Of a stretch of 64,000 nt of DNA, positions 1 through 8,265 are shown one piece after another. Location: contig CACFYZ010000002.1 in assembly GCA_902570675.1 (NCBI GenBank), positions 1 to 64,000 of the forward strand. The letters run 5' to 3'. This stretch comes from an uncultured Pelagibacteraceae bacterium. Its GTDB lineage: Bacteria; Pseudomonadota; Alphaproteobacteria; Pelagibacterales; AG-422-B15. Every line of letters starts with the position of its first letter. The first letter of the stretch is position 1. The notes beneath the pieces are model-generated. The model had not been told where the DNA came from, did no database searches, and saw nothing but the letters and a program-made list of their open reading frames with translations. Position numbers and translations under genes: made by a program.

Positions 1-1
1 T

Positions 2-163
2 ATAGTTTTAAGAACAGGAATAATCACTAAAAAGAAACTTTATGTTCAAGCGGGTGGAGGCGTAGTTTATGATAGCAATCCTGAATATGAATATTTAGAA
101 ACGGTTAATAAGGCAAAAGCTGTTTTAACAGCAGCTTCTATAGTTTTGGGAAATAAAAAATGA
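2..163 (+). CDS. trpE: Anthranilate synthase component I, C-terminal end (partial)
   Basis: The frame is open from the window edge and ends at TGA 161-163, so only the last 53 residues are present. They include a run like the conserved TrpE/chorismate-binding C-terminus: an R-T-G turn, then Q-A-G-G-G-V-V-Y-D-S, then a helix with E-Y-E-Y-L-E-T and N-K-A-K-A. This part belongs to the chorismate-binding fold that makes anthranilate for tryptophan synthesis. The stop overlaps the trpG start in an ATGA motif, which points to translational coupling with the glutaminase subunit. PabB has a similar C-terminus, but the trpG-trpD-trpC genes that follow make trpE the better call. Confidence 0.9.
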   Translation: MVLRTGIITKKKLYVQAGGGVVYDSNPEYEYLETVNKAKAVLTAASIVLGNKK

Positions 164-735
164 TATTGCTAATCGATAACTATGACAGTTTCACATATAA
201 TCTTGTCCACTATGTTGAAGAATTAAATGAAAAAGTTGAAGTTTATCGAAATGATAAAATAAGCTTAAAGCAAATTAGAAAACTAAAACCAAAAAAAATA
301 ATTATTTCTCCCGGACCATGCACGCCTAATGAAGCTGGCATTTCCCTAGAATTAATTAAAACATTTTATAGGGATATTCCTATACTTGGAGTTTGTCTTG
401 GTCACCAATCAATTGGTCAAGCATTTGGATCAAAAATTATTAGAGCTTCAAAAATTATGCACGGTAAAACATCTTCAGTTACTAATTTAGGTTCAAAACT
501 TTTTAAAGGGTTACCTAAAAGATTTGAAGCAACAAGGTATCATAGTCTCATTATTCAAAAGAATACTCTGCCAGAGGATTTTAAAATTATTTCAGATACT
601 TTTGATAATAAAAGTAAAGTAATTATGGGTATTGAGCATAAAATTTATCCGTGTTTCGGAGTCCAATTTCATCCAGAAAGTATTGCAACTGTTCCTTATG
701 GAAAAAAAATAATTAAAAACTTTTTAAAATTATGA
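160..735 (+). CDS. trpG: Anthranilate synthase component II (glutamine amidotransferase)
   Basis: Class I glutamine amidotransferase of 191 residues that supplies ammonia to TrpE. The triad is visible: Cys79 in G-V-C-L-G-H-Q, with His171 and Glu173 in the Q-F-H-P-E-S motif. The S-P-G-P oxyanion segment is at residues 50-53. Length is normal for a free-standing TrpG/PabA. It overlaps trpE upstream and trpD downstream by ATGA motifs, so the three genes are very likely one transcript. Some bacteria use the same glutaminase with PabB for folate synthesis; no pabB is visible here, so that double use cannot be judged. Confidence 0.95.
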   Translation: MILLIDNYDSFTYNLVHYVEELNEKVEVYRNDKISLKQIRKLKPKKIIISPGPCTPNEAGISLELIKTFYRDIPILGVCLGHQSIGQAFGSKIIRASKIMHGKTSSVTNLGSKLFKGLPKRFEATRYHSLIIQKNTLPEDFKIISDTFDNKSKVIMGIEHKIYPCFGVQFHPESIATVPYGKKIIKNFLKL

Positions 736-1748
736 GTATAGATATAAAAAAATATTTGGAGTTAATCTTTGCAGATAATTTAGATCTAGAGTCAACAAAG
801 GAAGTATTTAAATTAATTATGGAAGGTAATGTAAATGAAGTGCAAATTAGCTCATTTCTCTCTTTGCTTCAAAAATCTGGTATAAAAGCTCATCATATAA
901 ACGGAGCTCTAGAAGTAATGAAATCTAAAATGATTAAGATAAAATCACCTAAAGGTTCATTAGATACTTGTGGTACAGGTGGCGATGGTAAAAATAGTTT
1001 GAATATCTCTACTGCTACAGCATTTGTGTTGGCAGCCAAAGGCATACCTATAGCAAAACATGGAAATCGTGCCTTAACATCTAGCTGCGGATCTGCAGAT
1101 GTCCTGAAGTCCTTAAAAATCAATATTGATATGAATATTTCAAAATTAGAAGACTGTTTGAACAAAACAGGTATTTGTTTCATGTTTGCACCTAATCATC
1201 ATCCGGCTATGAAATATGTAGGCCCAGTTAGGCAGCAGCTTGGTTTTAGAACTATATTTAATATGCTTGGACCATTAATGAATCCAGCAGGTGTACGAGA
1301 TCAACTTGTGGGCGTTTATTCAAAAGAGGTGTTTGATATTTATAAGGAAGTTTTTCAAAATGATCCAAATAAGAATGTTTGCCTAGTTTCTGGTTTTGAT
1401 GGAAATGATGAGATATCCCTTGATGGATCAAATTTAATTTTCACAAAGAAAAATGGACTAATTGACTTTGATCCAGAAACAATAGGTTTACAAAGAGCTA
1501 TCAAAGAAGAAATTACAGGCGGTGATGCAAATTATAATGCAGACAGAATATTAGAAATATTTAATGGTAAAATTGACTCATTTTATCATGCAGTTTGTAT
1601 AAATTCAGCTTTTGGAATATTGGTAAGTAAAAATATTGAAATTAACGATAAAAATATTCAAGATTCTCTTGATGAAGTAAAGTTATTAATAAGAGATGGA
1701 ATACCAAATAAAATTATTGAAAAGTTATCAACATTCACAAATAGCTAA
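732..1748 (+). CDS. trpD: Anthranilate phosphoribosyltransferase
   Basis: Transfers phosphoribose from PRPP to anthranilate, the second committed step of tryptophan synthesis. The 338-residue protein has the family's G-T-G-G-D-G PRPP loop at 81-86 and the K-H-G-N-R segment at 109-113 followed by S-S-C-G-S-A-D. Length matches a stand-alone TrpD, not fused to TrpG. The start overlaps the trpG stop (ATGA), and its TAA shares a base with the trpC start (TAATG). Both junctions suggest coupled translation in the trpEGDC operon. No attenuator can be assessed because the operon start lies outside the window. Confidence 0.97.
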   Translation: MSIDIKKYLELIFADNLDLESTKEVFKLIMEGNVNEVQISSFLSLLQKSGIKAHHINGALEVMKSKMIKIKSPKGSLDTCGTGGDGKNSLNISTATAFVLAAKGIPIAKHGNRALTSSCGSADVLKSLKINIDMNISKLEDCLNKTGICFMFAPNHHPAMKYVGPVRQQLGFRTIFNMLGPLMNPAGVRDQLVGVYSKEVFDIYKEVFQNDPNKNVCLVSGFDGNDEISLDGSNLIFTKKNGLIDFDPETIGLQRAIKEEITGGDANYNADRILEIFNGKIDSFYHAVCINSAFGILVSKNIEINDKNIQDSLDEVKLLIRDGIPNKIIEKLSTFTNS

Positions 1749-2539
1749 TGTCAATACTAAAGGAAATATATGAATATAAGAAAAATTTTGTTGAACAACA
1801 AAAAAATAAATGTTCGCAAAAAAAAATTGAAAATCAGTTAATCATAGACAAAAATAAAAGTTTTAAATTTTACGAAAAATTAAAAAAAGAATGTGATCAA
1901 ATTTCAATTATTGGAGAAATAAAAAAAGGTAGCCCTTCATTGGGTAAATTCGTAGACGATAATATAAATATAATTCAATTAGCAAATATTTATGAGAAAA
2001 ATAATATTTCCTGCTTATCTATTCTTACTGATGAAAAATATTTTAATGGTAAATTAAGTGATCTTGAAGAAATTAGAAAAAGTACAATCATACCAATTCT
2101 TAGAAAAGATTTTATAGTAGATGAGTATCAAATATACGAAAGTAAACTCAGTGGTGCCGATTGTATATTAATAATTTTATCAATGTTAAAACAAGAAGAT
2201 GCTGATAAATTTTCAATTATAGCCAATGATTTAGGTATGGACTCGATTGTTGAAATTCATAATTTAGATGAATTAAAGAGATCAAATAATATGATTTCTA
2301 ATATGATTGGAATAAATAATCGAAATCTGAATAATTTTGAAACTGACTTAAATACTACGATTAAACTTTCAAAAGAATTGCAAAATAATGAGAAATTATT
2401 CATTTCTGAAAGCGGTTTTCACAGAAAAGAAGATATTGATATAATTTGTAAAAATACCTCGATAAATAATTTTCTAATTGGTGAGTATCTAATGAAATCA
2501 CAAAATTTGCCCTCTCATATCAGAGAATTACTAAATTAA
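1748..2539 (+). CDS. trpC: Indole-3-glycerol phosphate synthase
   Basis: Closes the indole ring from carboxyphenylamino-deoxyribulose phosphate in tryptophan synthesis. The 263-residue TIM barrel shows E57 and K59 in I-G-E-I-K-K-G-S-P-S, K120 in L-R-K-D-F, the I-N-N-R-N-L strand near 189-194 and a late S-E-S-G phosphate loop. It is monofunctional, with no TrpF domain fused. It is the last gene of the trp run. In many alphaproteobacteria moaC and moeA come next, but here a 99-bp gap leads straight to lexA. A T-rich stretch near 2577-2588 may help end the transcript, but I see no strong hairpin. Confidence 0.95.
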   Translation: MSILKEIYEYKKNFVEQQKNKCSQKKIENQLIIDKNKSFKFYEKLKKECDQISIIGEIKKGSPSLGKFVDDNINIIQLANIYEKNNISCLSILTDEKYFNGKLSDLEEIRKSTIIPILRKDFIVDEYQIYESKLSGADCILIILSMLKQEDADKFSIIANDLGMDSIVEIHNLDELKRSNNMISNMIGINNRNLNNFETDLNTTIKLSKELQNNEKLFISESGFHRKEDIDIICKNTSINNFLIGEYLMKSQNLPSHIRELLN

Positions 2540-2602
2540 TAGTTTATATAAATTATCTTAATAATTGTTTTTAATAGCTTTTTTTTTATTGAAACTTAAT
2601 GA

Positions 2603-2617
2603 GAACATTGGTAGAAC
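2603..2617 (+). promoter_or_regulatory. LexA operator (SOS box, GAAC-N7-GAAC)
   Basis: The sequence GAAC-ATTGGTA-GAAC lies 21 bp before the lexA start. GAAC-N7-GAAC is the LexA-binding direct repeat known from alphaproteobacteria, different from the palindromic box of E. coli. Its position in front of lexA implies that LexA represses its own gene. Confidence 0.85.
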
Positions 2618-2638
2618 ATACTTAGTGGAAACGAATCA

Positions 2639-3319
2639 ATGTTAACAAGAAAACAAAAAGAACTACTAAATTACATACAAAACTTTCAGAGCAAAAGTGG
2701 GGTTACCCCATCTTATGAAGAAATGAAATCTGCGCTCAGATTAAAATCTAAATCTGGTATTCATAGGCTGGTGATAGCTCTTGAAGAAAGAGGGTTTGTA
2801 AAAAGACTTGCTCATAAGGCTCGCGCTCTTGAAGTAATTAAAGATGGTATTTCAAATATTAAAGTTTCTGAACAAAATAAGAAAAATTTAGTAATAGGTA
2901 ATTTTAAAAATAGCATTGGTGAGGAGTCTAATAATAAGTTAAGCACACTGCCTCTATTAGGAAAGATAGCAGCTGGAACACCAATAGAAGCAATTCAGCA
3001 AAATGATACTTCGGTTGATGTCCCAAAGGAAATGATGCCAATAGGAGAAAGCTACGCTCTTTCTGTTGAAGGAGACTCAATGATTAATGAGGGTATACAT
3101 GATGGTGACACTGTTTTAATTAAAAAAACAAATATTGCTGATAACGGAGACATTATTGTTGCCTTGATTGATGATCACGAAGCTACTTTAAAAAGGATTA
3201 GAAAAAAAGGACAAAGTATTGCACTTGAAAGTGCTAATCCTATATATGAAACAAGAATACTTTCCGCACATAGAGTTAAAATTCAAGGTAAGTTAATTGG
3301 CCTCCTCAGGAAATATTAA
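2639..3319 (+). CDS. lexA: LexA, SOS repressor and self-cleaving protease
   Basis: Represses DNA-damage genes and cleaves itself when RecA filaments form. The winged-helix DNA-binding domain covers roughly residues 1-70. A linker leads to the Ala112-Gly113 cleavage site in K-I-A-A-G-T-P. The Ser147 nucleophile lies in E-G-D-S-M, and Lys185 in A-T-L-K-R. The long linker (about 70-105) is common in alphaproteobacterial LexA. An SOS box just upstream indicates autoregulation. In related genomes lexA is followed by comEC and gltX, but here gltA follows after 49 bp. All catalytic residues are present, so the protein should be functional. Confidence 0.96.
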   Translation: MLTRKQKELLNYIQNFQSKSGVTPSYEEMKSALRLKSKSGIHRLVIALEERGFVKRLAHKARALEVIKDGISNIKVSEQNKKNLVIGNFKNSIGEESNNKLSTLPLLGKIAAGTPIEAIQQNDTSVDVPKEMMPIGESYALSVEGDSMINEGIHDGDTVLIKKTNIADNGDIIVALIDDHEATLKRIRKKGQSIALESANPIYETRILSAHRVKIQGKLIGLLRKY

Positions 3320-3368
3320 AAATATTTTTAACTTTTATATTTTTATAAATAGTTTATTTAGTACATGA

Positions 3369-4691
3369 ATGGCTAATAAAAAAATTATTAAGAATAAAAA
3401 AATAGCAAAGTTAACAATAGCTGATAATTCCTACGAATTCCCAATATATAGTTCTACTGAAGGCGAATCTGTCATAGATATATCAAGACTATACTCAGAA
3501 GCAAATATATTTACATATGATCCTGGATTTACATCTACTGCATCGTGTGAATCAAAAATTACCTATATTGATGGAGAAAATGGAATTTTAAGATATAGAG
3601 GATACGATATTGAAGATCTTGCACAAAAAAGTGATTTCATAGAAGTTGTTAATCTTTTAATTTACGGAGATCTTCCAAATAAAGAACAACTAAAAAAATA
3701 TAGAAGATTAATTTCAAGACATACGCTACTACACGAGCAAATAATTAACTTTTTTCAAGGTTTTAGACGTGATGCTCATCCAATGGCTATGATGGTAGGC
3801 GTTATGGGAGCACTATCATCATTTTACCAGGATACTTTGGACATCAGTGACTCACATCAGAGACAAGAAGCAACCAGGAGAATTGTAGCAAAATCAGCTA
3901 CTATTGGCGCAATGGCCTATAAATATTCAATAGGACAATCATTCGTTTCACCCAAAAATAATTTATCTTTTTCAGAAAACTTTTTACATATGTGTTTTAG
4001 CAATACAGCCGAGGAATATAAAATTTCTCCAATACTTTCAAAAGCAATGGATACAATTTTTATTTTACACGCTGATCATGAACAAAATGCATCTACTTCT
4101 ACAGTAAGACTCGCTGGCTCTTCGGGTGCTAATCCATTCGCTTGCATAGCAGCAGGTGTATCGTCATTGTGGGGGCCTGCTCATGGTGGAGCCAATCAAG
4201 CAGCCTTAGAAATGTTGGAAGAAATCGGTTCTACAAAAAATATAAATAAATATATTAAAAAAGCAAAAAATAAAAAAGATCCGTTTAAGCTCATGGGATT
4301 TGGTCACAGAGTCTATAAAAATTATGATCCTCGCGCAAAAATTCTTAAAGGCATCTGTCAAAAAGTATTAAAACATGTAGGTATTAAAAATGATCCAATA
4401 TTAAAACTTGCTATGACCTTAGAAAAAATTGCTCTAAAAGATAAGTATTTCATTGAGAAAAGACTTTACCCTAATGTAGATTTTTATTCAGGTATAATTC
4501 TAAGAGCAATTGGCTTTCCACCAGAAATGTTTACTGTAATTTTTGCCATTTCTAGAACAGCTGGTTGGACTGCACAATGGACAGAAATGATTGAAGACCC
4601 GATTCAAAAAATTGGTCGTCCAAGGCAGTTATATACTGGCAATAAATCACTGAAATATGGAACAATCAGATCTAAGAAAAATACTAGATAA
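3369..4691 (+). CDS. gltA: Citrate synthase (type II)
   Basis: Condenses acetyl-CoA and oxaloacetate to citrate at the entry of the TCA cycle. The 440-residue protein has the hexameric, NADH-sensitive-type length. The active-site residues are His272 in G-P-A-H-G-G-A-N, His313 in F-G-H-R-V-Y and Asp371 in P-N-V-D-F-Y-S-G. The first 40 residues include a lysine-rich stretch before the conserved fold. The gene ends 4 bp before the stop of convergent lpxI. In typical alphaproteobacterial order lpxB would separate the two, and it is absent here. No clear promoter is visible in the 49 bp after lexA, so co-transcription with lexA is possible. Confidence 0.97.
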   Translation: MANKKIIKNKKIAKLTIADNSYEFPIYSSTEGESVIDISRLYSEANIFTYDPGFTSTASCESKITYIDGENGILRYRGYDIEDLAQKSDFIEVVNLLIYGDLPNKEQLKKYRRLISRHTLLHEQIINFFQGFRRDAHPMAMMVGVMGALSSFYQDTLDISDSHQRQEATRRIVAKSATIGAMAYKYSIGQSFVSPKNNLSFSENFLHMCFSNTAEEYKISPILSKAMDTIFILHADHEQNASTSTVRLAGSSGANPFACIAAGVSSLWGPAHGGANQAALEMLEEIGSTKNINKYIKKAKNKKDPFKLMGFGHRVYKNYDPRAKILKGICQKVLKHVGIKNDPILKLAMTLEKIALKDKYFIEKRLYPNVDFYSGIILRAIGFPPEMFTVIFAISRTAGWTAQWTEMIEDPIQKIGRPRQLYTGNKSLKYGTIRSKKNTR

Positions 4692-4695
4692 TTAC

Positions 4696-5517
4696 TTAAC
4701 ACAGATCATATATTCTTAAATCATTTTCATTGGTAATTTTTAATAATTCAGTTTTTTTATAGACCATTGTCAGCTTCGTGTTTATTGCAATGCCCCTTAA
4801 ATTTGCTTTTAATATTAACTTTATTGTTTTCGGACCAATAACTGGCAAATCAATAAGTTTACTTTGATTTTTTTTTGGAATTTTAGTTAAAAAACCTGAC
4901 TTCTTATTAAGCTGTTTTAAATTTTTTCTAATATTCACAGTTCTTTTGATTAAATTATCAGTACCTTCAGCTGCTTCAATTGCAATGATATATCCATCAA
5001 CACTAATTATTGATTGCGCATTATCATATTTGGAGAGTGCATTAAGTATCTTTATTGACTTATTGATGTCAATTTTGTCGTTTTTATTTATTGATGATCC
5101 TATTTCCGCCTTTGAAAGAAAAAAATTTTTGGATATTTTTTTAGGTGATAATACGCTAAAGCCGTTTTGAGCAAAGATTTTAACTACTGTTGATAGTATA
5201 TTACCGTCCCCCTTTTTAAATGACTCCATTAATAATGGTAAGTAATTTTCTACAATCCCATCATTCTTAAAATCAGATAAATTGGGTCGATTAATTTTTC
5301 CAAGAAATACCAATTTTGAAATTTTATTTTCTTTAAGTGTTCGTAAGATTTTTTTTAATTCAAATATTTTAAAATTAAATACCCCTCTTCTATTAATGTA
5401 TCTTGTATCATCTACATTAATAAAAATTGACAAATCTTCTTTTTTTTTTAATTCAGAATAAAAAGCTTTTGCTAAAAGATCGTAACCACCAATTACACAT
5501 ACTTTGTTATCGCTCAT
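4696..5517 (-). CDS. lpxI: UDP-2,3-diacylglucosamine pyrophosphatase LpxI
   Basis: Makes lipid X from UDP-2,3-diacylglucosamine in lipid A synthesis; LpxI replaces LpxH in alphaproteobacteria. Family marks include an N-terminal I-G-G-Y dinucleotide-fold-like start, the G-D-G-N-I-L-S segment, the A-I-E-A-A-E-G-T-D motif and the late D-L-P-V-I-G-P-K-T run. The frame stays open to 5544, but I chose ATG 5517 (M-S-D-N-K) because an A-A-G-G-G-G-G Shine-Dalgarno lies 10 nt before it and the overlap with lpxA is then only 11 bp. The next pathway gene, lpxB, would normally follow and is not here. Confidence 0.9.
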   Translation of the reverse strand: MSDNKVCVIGGYDLLAKAFYSELKKKEDLSIFINVDDTRYINRRGVFNFKIFELKKILRTLKENKISKLVFLGKINRPNLSDFKNDGIVENYLPLLMESFKKGDGNILSTVVKIFAQNGFSVLSPKKISKNFFLSKAEIGSSINKNDKIDINKSIKILNALSKYDNAQSIISVDGYIIAIEAAEGTDNLIKRTVNIRKNLKQLNKKSGFLTKIPKKNQSKLIDLPVIGPKTIKLILKANLRGIAINTKLTMVYKKTELLKITNENDLRIYDLC

Positions 5518-6286
5518 ATTTACATAGCCCCCTTGGACTAACATTTTCTATGAAACTTATTAAATCATGTATTAAGTCACTTTTAGTAATATCGATTTTT
5601 TTAATTTCTTTAGAGATTGATTGCCCAGTAAATATTTTATCTACAGATTTGGTATATTCTCTAATATGTTCTTTTGAAATACCGGCACGTTTTAACCCAA
5701 TAATATTTATACCAGTTACTTGTGCCCTATTCCCAATTGCTAAACTGTAAGGAATCACATCATTTTCTACGGCGGACATACCGCCTATCATTGCAAGCTT
5801 TCCTATTCTACAAAATTGATGCACAGCAGACAAACCTCCTATAACTGCATAATCATCAACATGAACGTGACCGCCCAAGGTTGCCTGGTTTGCAAAAATT
5901 GTTTTATTTCCAACAATACAATCATGTGCAATATGTGCACCAGTCATAAATAATGAAGAGTCACCAATAAGAGTTTCCATCCTATCTCCTTGAGTGCCTA
6001 TATTAGCAGTACAATATTCTCTAAAAATATTATCTTCTCCAATAATTAATCTGCTTTTTTCTCCATTATATTTTAGATCTTGTGGAATTGAGCCAATTGA
6101 GCAAAAAGGAAAGAAAATATTTGATTCACCTATGTCTGTATCGCCACATATGTTTACTGAAGATTTAATAATATTATTATTTGCAATTTTAACGTTATCT
6201 TCAATAATTGAGTAAGGACCTACTATAACATTGTCACCAATCTTACAATTGTCACCAATGATTGCTGTTTTATGTATTTTTTTCAT
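5507..6286 (-). CDS. lpxA: UDP-N-acetylglucosamine O-acyltransferase
   Basis: First enzyme of lipid A synthesis; it moves a hydroxyacyl chain from acyl carrier protein to UDP-GlcNAc. The 259-residue protein is built of hexapeptide repeats forming a left-handed beta-helix over about residues 1-190, followed by a helical C-terminus. The catalytic His121 sits in G-A-H-I-A-H-D-C. The start overlaps the end of fabZ by 17 bp and the end overlaps lpxI by 11 bp, so the lpxD-fabZ-lpxA-lpxI genes are tightly coupled. The order is the usual alphaproteobacterial one. Confidence 0.96.
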   Translation of the reverse strand: MKKIHKTAIIGDNCKIGDNVIVGPYSIIEDNVKIANNNIIKSSVNICGDTDIGESNIFFPFCSIGSIPQDLKYNGEKSRLIIGEDNIFREYCTANIGTQGDRMETLIGDSSLFMTGAHIAHDCIVGNKTIFANQATLGGHVHVDDYAVIGGLSAVHQFCRIGKLAMIGGMSAVENDVIPYSLAIGNRAQVTGINIIGLKRAGISKEHIREYTKSVDKIFTGQSISKEIKKIDITKSDLIHDLISFIENVSPRGLCKYER

Positions 6287-6734
6287 TCTCCCTATCCATT
6301 ATCATCGCACTCCATTTAGCCTCACAAACTCTTTCTTCATTTATATCTAATGTAACTCCTTCAAAGCGCCATACTCTACCTTTGGACCTAATTGCTTTTA
6401 CATTGGCAAATATTTTCTCATCAGGAAAAACCGGCTTTCTAAACTTTGTGTTTTCTATATTCATCAAGTAAACAATTTTATCAAAAGTTTCATCTCTTAT
6501 ACTATACGCAATTAATGCGGCCGCTGTTTGTGCCATCAATTCAACAAGTATTACACCTGGTACCACGGGTTGACCTGGAAAATGTCCTTTAAAAAATCCT
6601 TCATTTCTTGTAAACGTTTTTACTCCTGTAGCAGTTTCAAGCTTTTTAATATTTTCTAGTTTATCAATGAATAGAAATGGTTCGCGATGAGGAATTAGTT
6701 CCTTTATTTGATTGGTCTCTATTGTATTACCCAT
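6270..6734 (-). CDS. fabZ: 3-hydroxyacyl-ACP dehydratase FabZ
   Basis: Dehydrates 3-hydroxyacyl-ACP in fatty acid elongation and so competes with LpxA and LpxD for the same acyl-ACP pool, which explains its place in the lpx cluster. The hot-dog fold protein of 154 residues has the catalytic His51 in F-K-G-H-F-P-G and Glu65 in I-L-V-E-L-M-A-Q. It overlaps lpxD by 8 bp and lpxA by 17 bp. Confidence 0.96.
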   Translation of the reverse strand: MGNTIETNQIKELIPHREPFLFIDKLENIKKLETATGVKTFTRNEGFFKGHFPGQPVVPGVILVELMAQTAAALIAYSIRDETFDKIVYLMNIENTKFRKPVFPDEKIFANVKAIRSKGRVWRFEGVTLDINEERVCEAKWSAMIMDRENEKNT

Positions 6735-7710
6735 AAGTTTTTTTAAATTGTTTAATATATTTATACTTATTAACTGCTGGATTACCCATTACCGAAGCAT
6801 TATCATCAATATCATTTATTACTCCACTCTTAGCGGCAATTTGAACATTATTTCCAATTTTTAAATGACCAGCAATGCCGACTTGTCCCCCTGATAATAC
6901 GCCGTTTCCTACTGTTGTACTTCCAGCTATTCCGTTCATTCCAGTAAATACACAATCATTACCAATAGATACATTGTGAGCAATATGACATAAGTTATCT
7001 AAATACGTATTTTCTCCTATTACAGTATCACCAAAGCTGCCTCTATCTAAAGTACAATTGGAACCAATTCTTACTCTAGATTGAATTATAACCCTACCCA
7101 CATGAAATATATTTTCATTATTGCTTCTTTGAATAGAAAAACCAAAACCTGGTTGCCCGATAGAACAATTTCTTCCTATCTTGACGTCATCACCGATAAT
7201 CGAGTTTGAAATTACACTGTTACAGTCAATAAATGAGTTATTTCCAATTATGCAACCGCTCTTAATTACTGCTCCATTACATATTTTTACATTACTTCCG
7301 ATTATACTTCCATTTTCAATTATTACTTTATCTTGAATTATTGAATTTTTTCCAATTTCTGGAGAAGGAAAAGTATTGATTTCTTCCTGGCTATATTCTC
7401 GATAGAACAAATTGGAGAGTATCGAAACGGCATGATGCACATCCTTCACGACTATTTTTTGAATATTTTTATTAATTTTTTTTGAGCTTTCTTCAGTACA
7501 AATAATTGCGTAATTGATTGTATTATCAAACTTATAATTTTTTAATTCTTGATTATCATATAAAAAAGAAATCGTATTATTTTCTAAACTAGTAAGACCG
7601 ACTAATTTAGTAAACTCAGCATTTTTTTTATTATCAGCCGTACAGTTAATCTCTGATTTAATAGTTGATAAGTCGTGAGGACCTAAGTTCTTAAAGAAAC
7701 TTGGTTTCAT
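6727..7710 (-). CDS. lpxD: UDP-3-O-(3-hydroxyacyl)glucosamine N-acyltransferase
   Basis: Adds the N-linked hydroxyacyl chain in the third step of lipid A synthesis. The 327-residue protein has an N-terminal uridine-binding domain (about 1-105), a long left-handed beta-helix of hexapeptide repeats (about 115-290) and a short C-terminal helix. The likely catalytic His245 lies in C-H-I-A-H-N-V. It lies 3 bp after the Skp-like gene and overlaps fabZ. Together with lpxA and lpxI it shows that this cell makes, or recently made, lipid A. Confidence 0.95.
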   Translation of the reverse strand: MKPSFFKNLGPHDLSTIKSEINCTADNKKNAEFTKLVGLTSLENNTISFLYDNQELKNYKFDNTINYAIICTEESSKKINKNIQKIVVKDVHHAVSILSNLFYREYSQEEINTFPSPEIGKNSIIQDKVIIENGSIIGSNVKICNGAVIKSGCIIGNNSFIDCNSVISNSIIGDDVKIGRNCSIGQPGFGFSIQRSNNENIFHVGRVIIQSRVRIGSNCTLDRGSFGDTVIGENTYLDNLCHIAHNVSIGNDCVFTGMNGIAGSTTVGNGVLSGGQVGIAGHLKIGNNVQIAAKSGVINDIDDNASVMGNPAVNKYKYIKQFKKTYG

Positions 7711-7713
7711 TAA

Positions 7714-8265
7714 TCAATCTTGAGATATTTTTATACTAGGTAATTCTTTATTAAGAGCTTTGAGAACTTCTTGAGTTATATCCATACTTTCGGCACTTAA
7801 AAGAACTGTACTTTTTTCTAACATGACCGTGATACCTTTTTCGTTAGAAATATTTTCTAAGATAGGTTTAAGTGCGTCTAGTACCTTATTTCTCGAGGAA
7901 CCTAATAAATTGTCAATTGATCTTAGTTTTTCTTGTCTTGATGCATTATAATTTTGGACTTTTTTTTCATATTCCTGTCGTTTAATTTCAAATGCTTCAG
8001 GTGCCATTACTGCTTGTGACTCAATCAATTTATTTTGTTCGTTTATCATTTCTTCATCACTGACTTTGATTTCTTCTTCAATTTTTACAGCGATTTTTTC
8101 AATTTCCTCCGCAGCATCTTTTGCGGCATCAGCTTCAAGCAAAATCAAATTTAAATCAACAATGCCAACTGATGTATTTGGATAGTCGGCTTTAGCGGTA
8201 TTCAAAAGCAAAACAAAAGTTATTAAAAAAATAATTGTAAGTTGTTTTAAATTAAATATTCTCAT
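7714..8265 (-). CDS. skp: OmpH/Skp-family periplasmic chaperone
   Basis: Predicted periplasmic holdase that escorts outer-membrane proteins to the BAM complex. The 183-residue product begins with a clear signal peptide (positive start, hydrophobic core, A-K-A-D cleavage region near residue 26). It continues as a long charged helical region (about 45-130) consistent with the coiled-coil arms of Skp. The gene sits between bamA and lpxD, the usual position of skp/ompH in alphaproteobacteria. The stop of bamA and the start of this gene share one base. Sequence identity in this family is low, so the call rests on architecture plus context. Confidence 0.85.
   Translation of the reverse strand: MRIFNLKQLTIIFLITFVLLLNTAKADYPNTSVGIVDLNLILLEADAAKDAAEEIEKIAVKIEEEIKVSDEEMINEQNKLIESQAVMAPEAFEIKRQEYEKKVQNYNASRQEKLRSIDNLLGSSRNKVLDALKPILENISNEKGITVMLEKSTVLLSAESMDITQEVLKALNKELPSIKISQD

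Noticed and set aside
893-1183. Open frame of 96 codons antisense to trpD.
   Set aside because: It lies wholly inside a clear trpD gene, has no family features and is a mirror of its codon pattern; the same holds for the other antisense frames in lpxA, dnaE, lon, nuoL and tig.
2540-2600. Terminator after trpC from a short inverted repeat (AATTAT/ATAATT) and a downstream T-run.
   Set aside because: The stem is only six A/T pairs and is separated from the T-run, so it is too weak to list.
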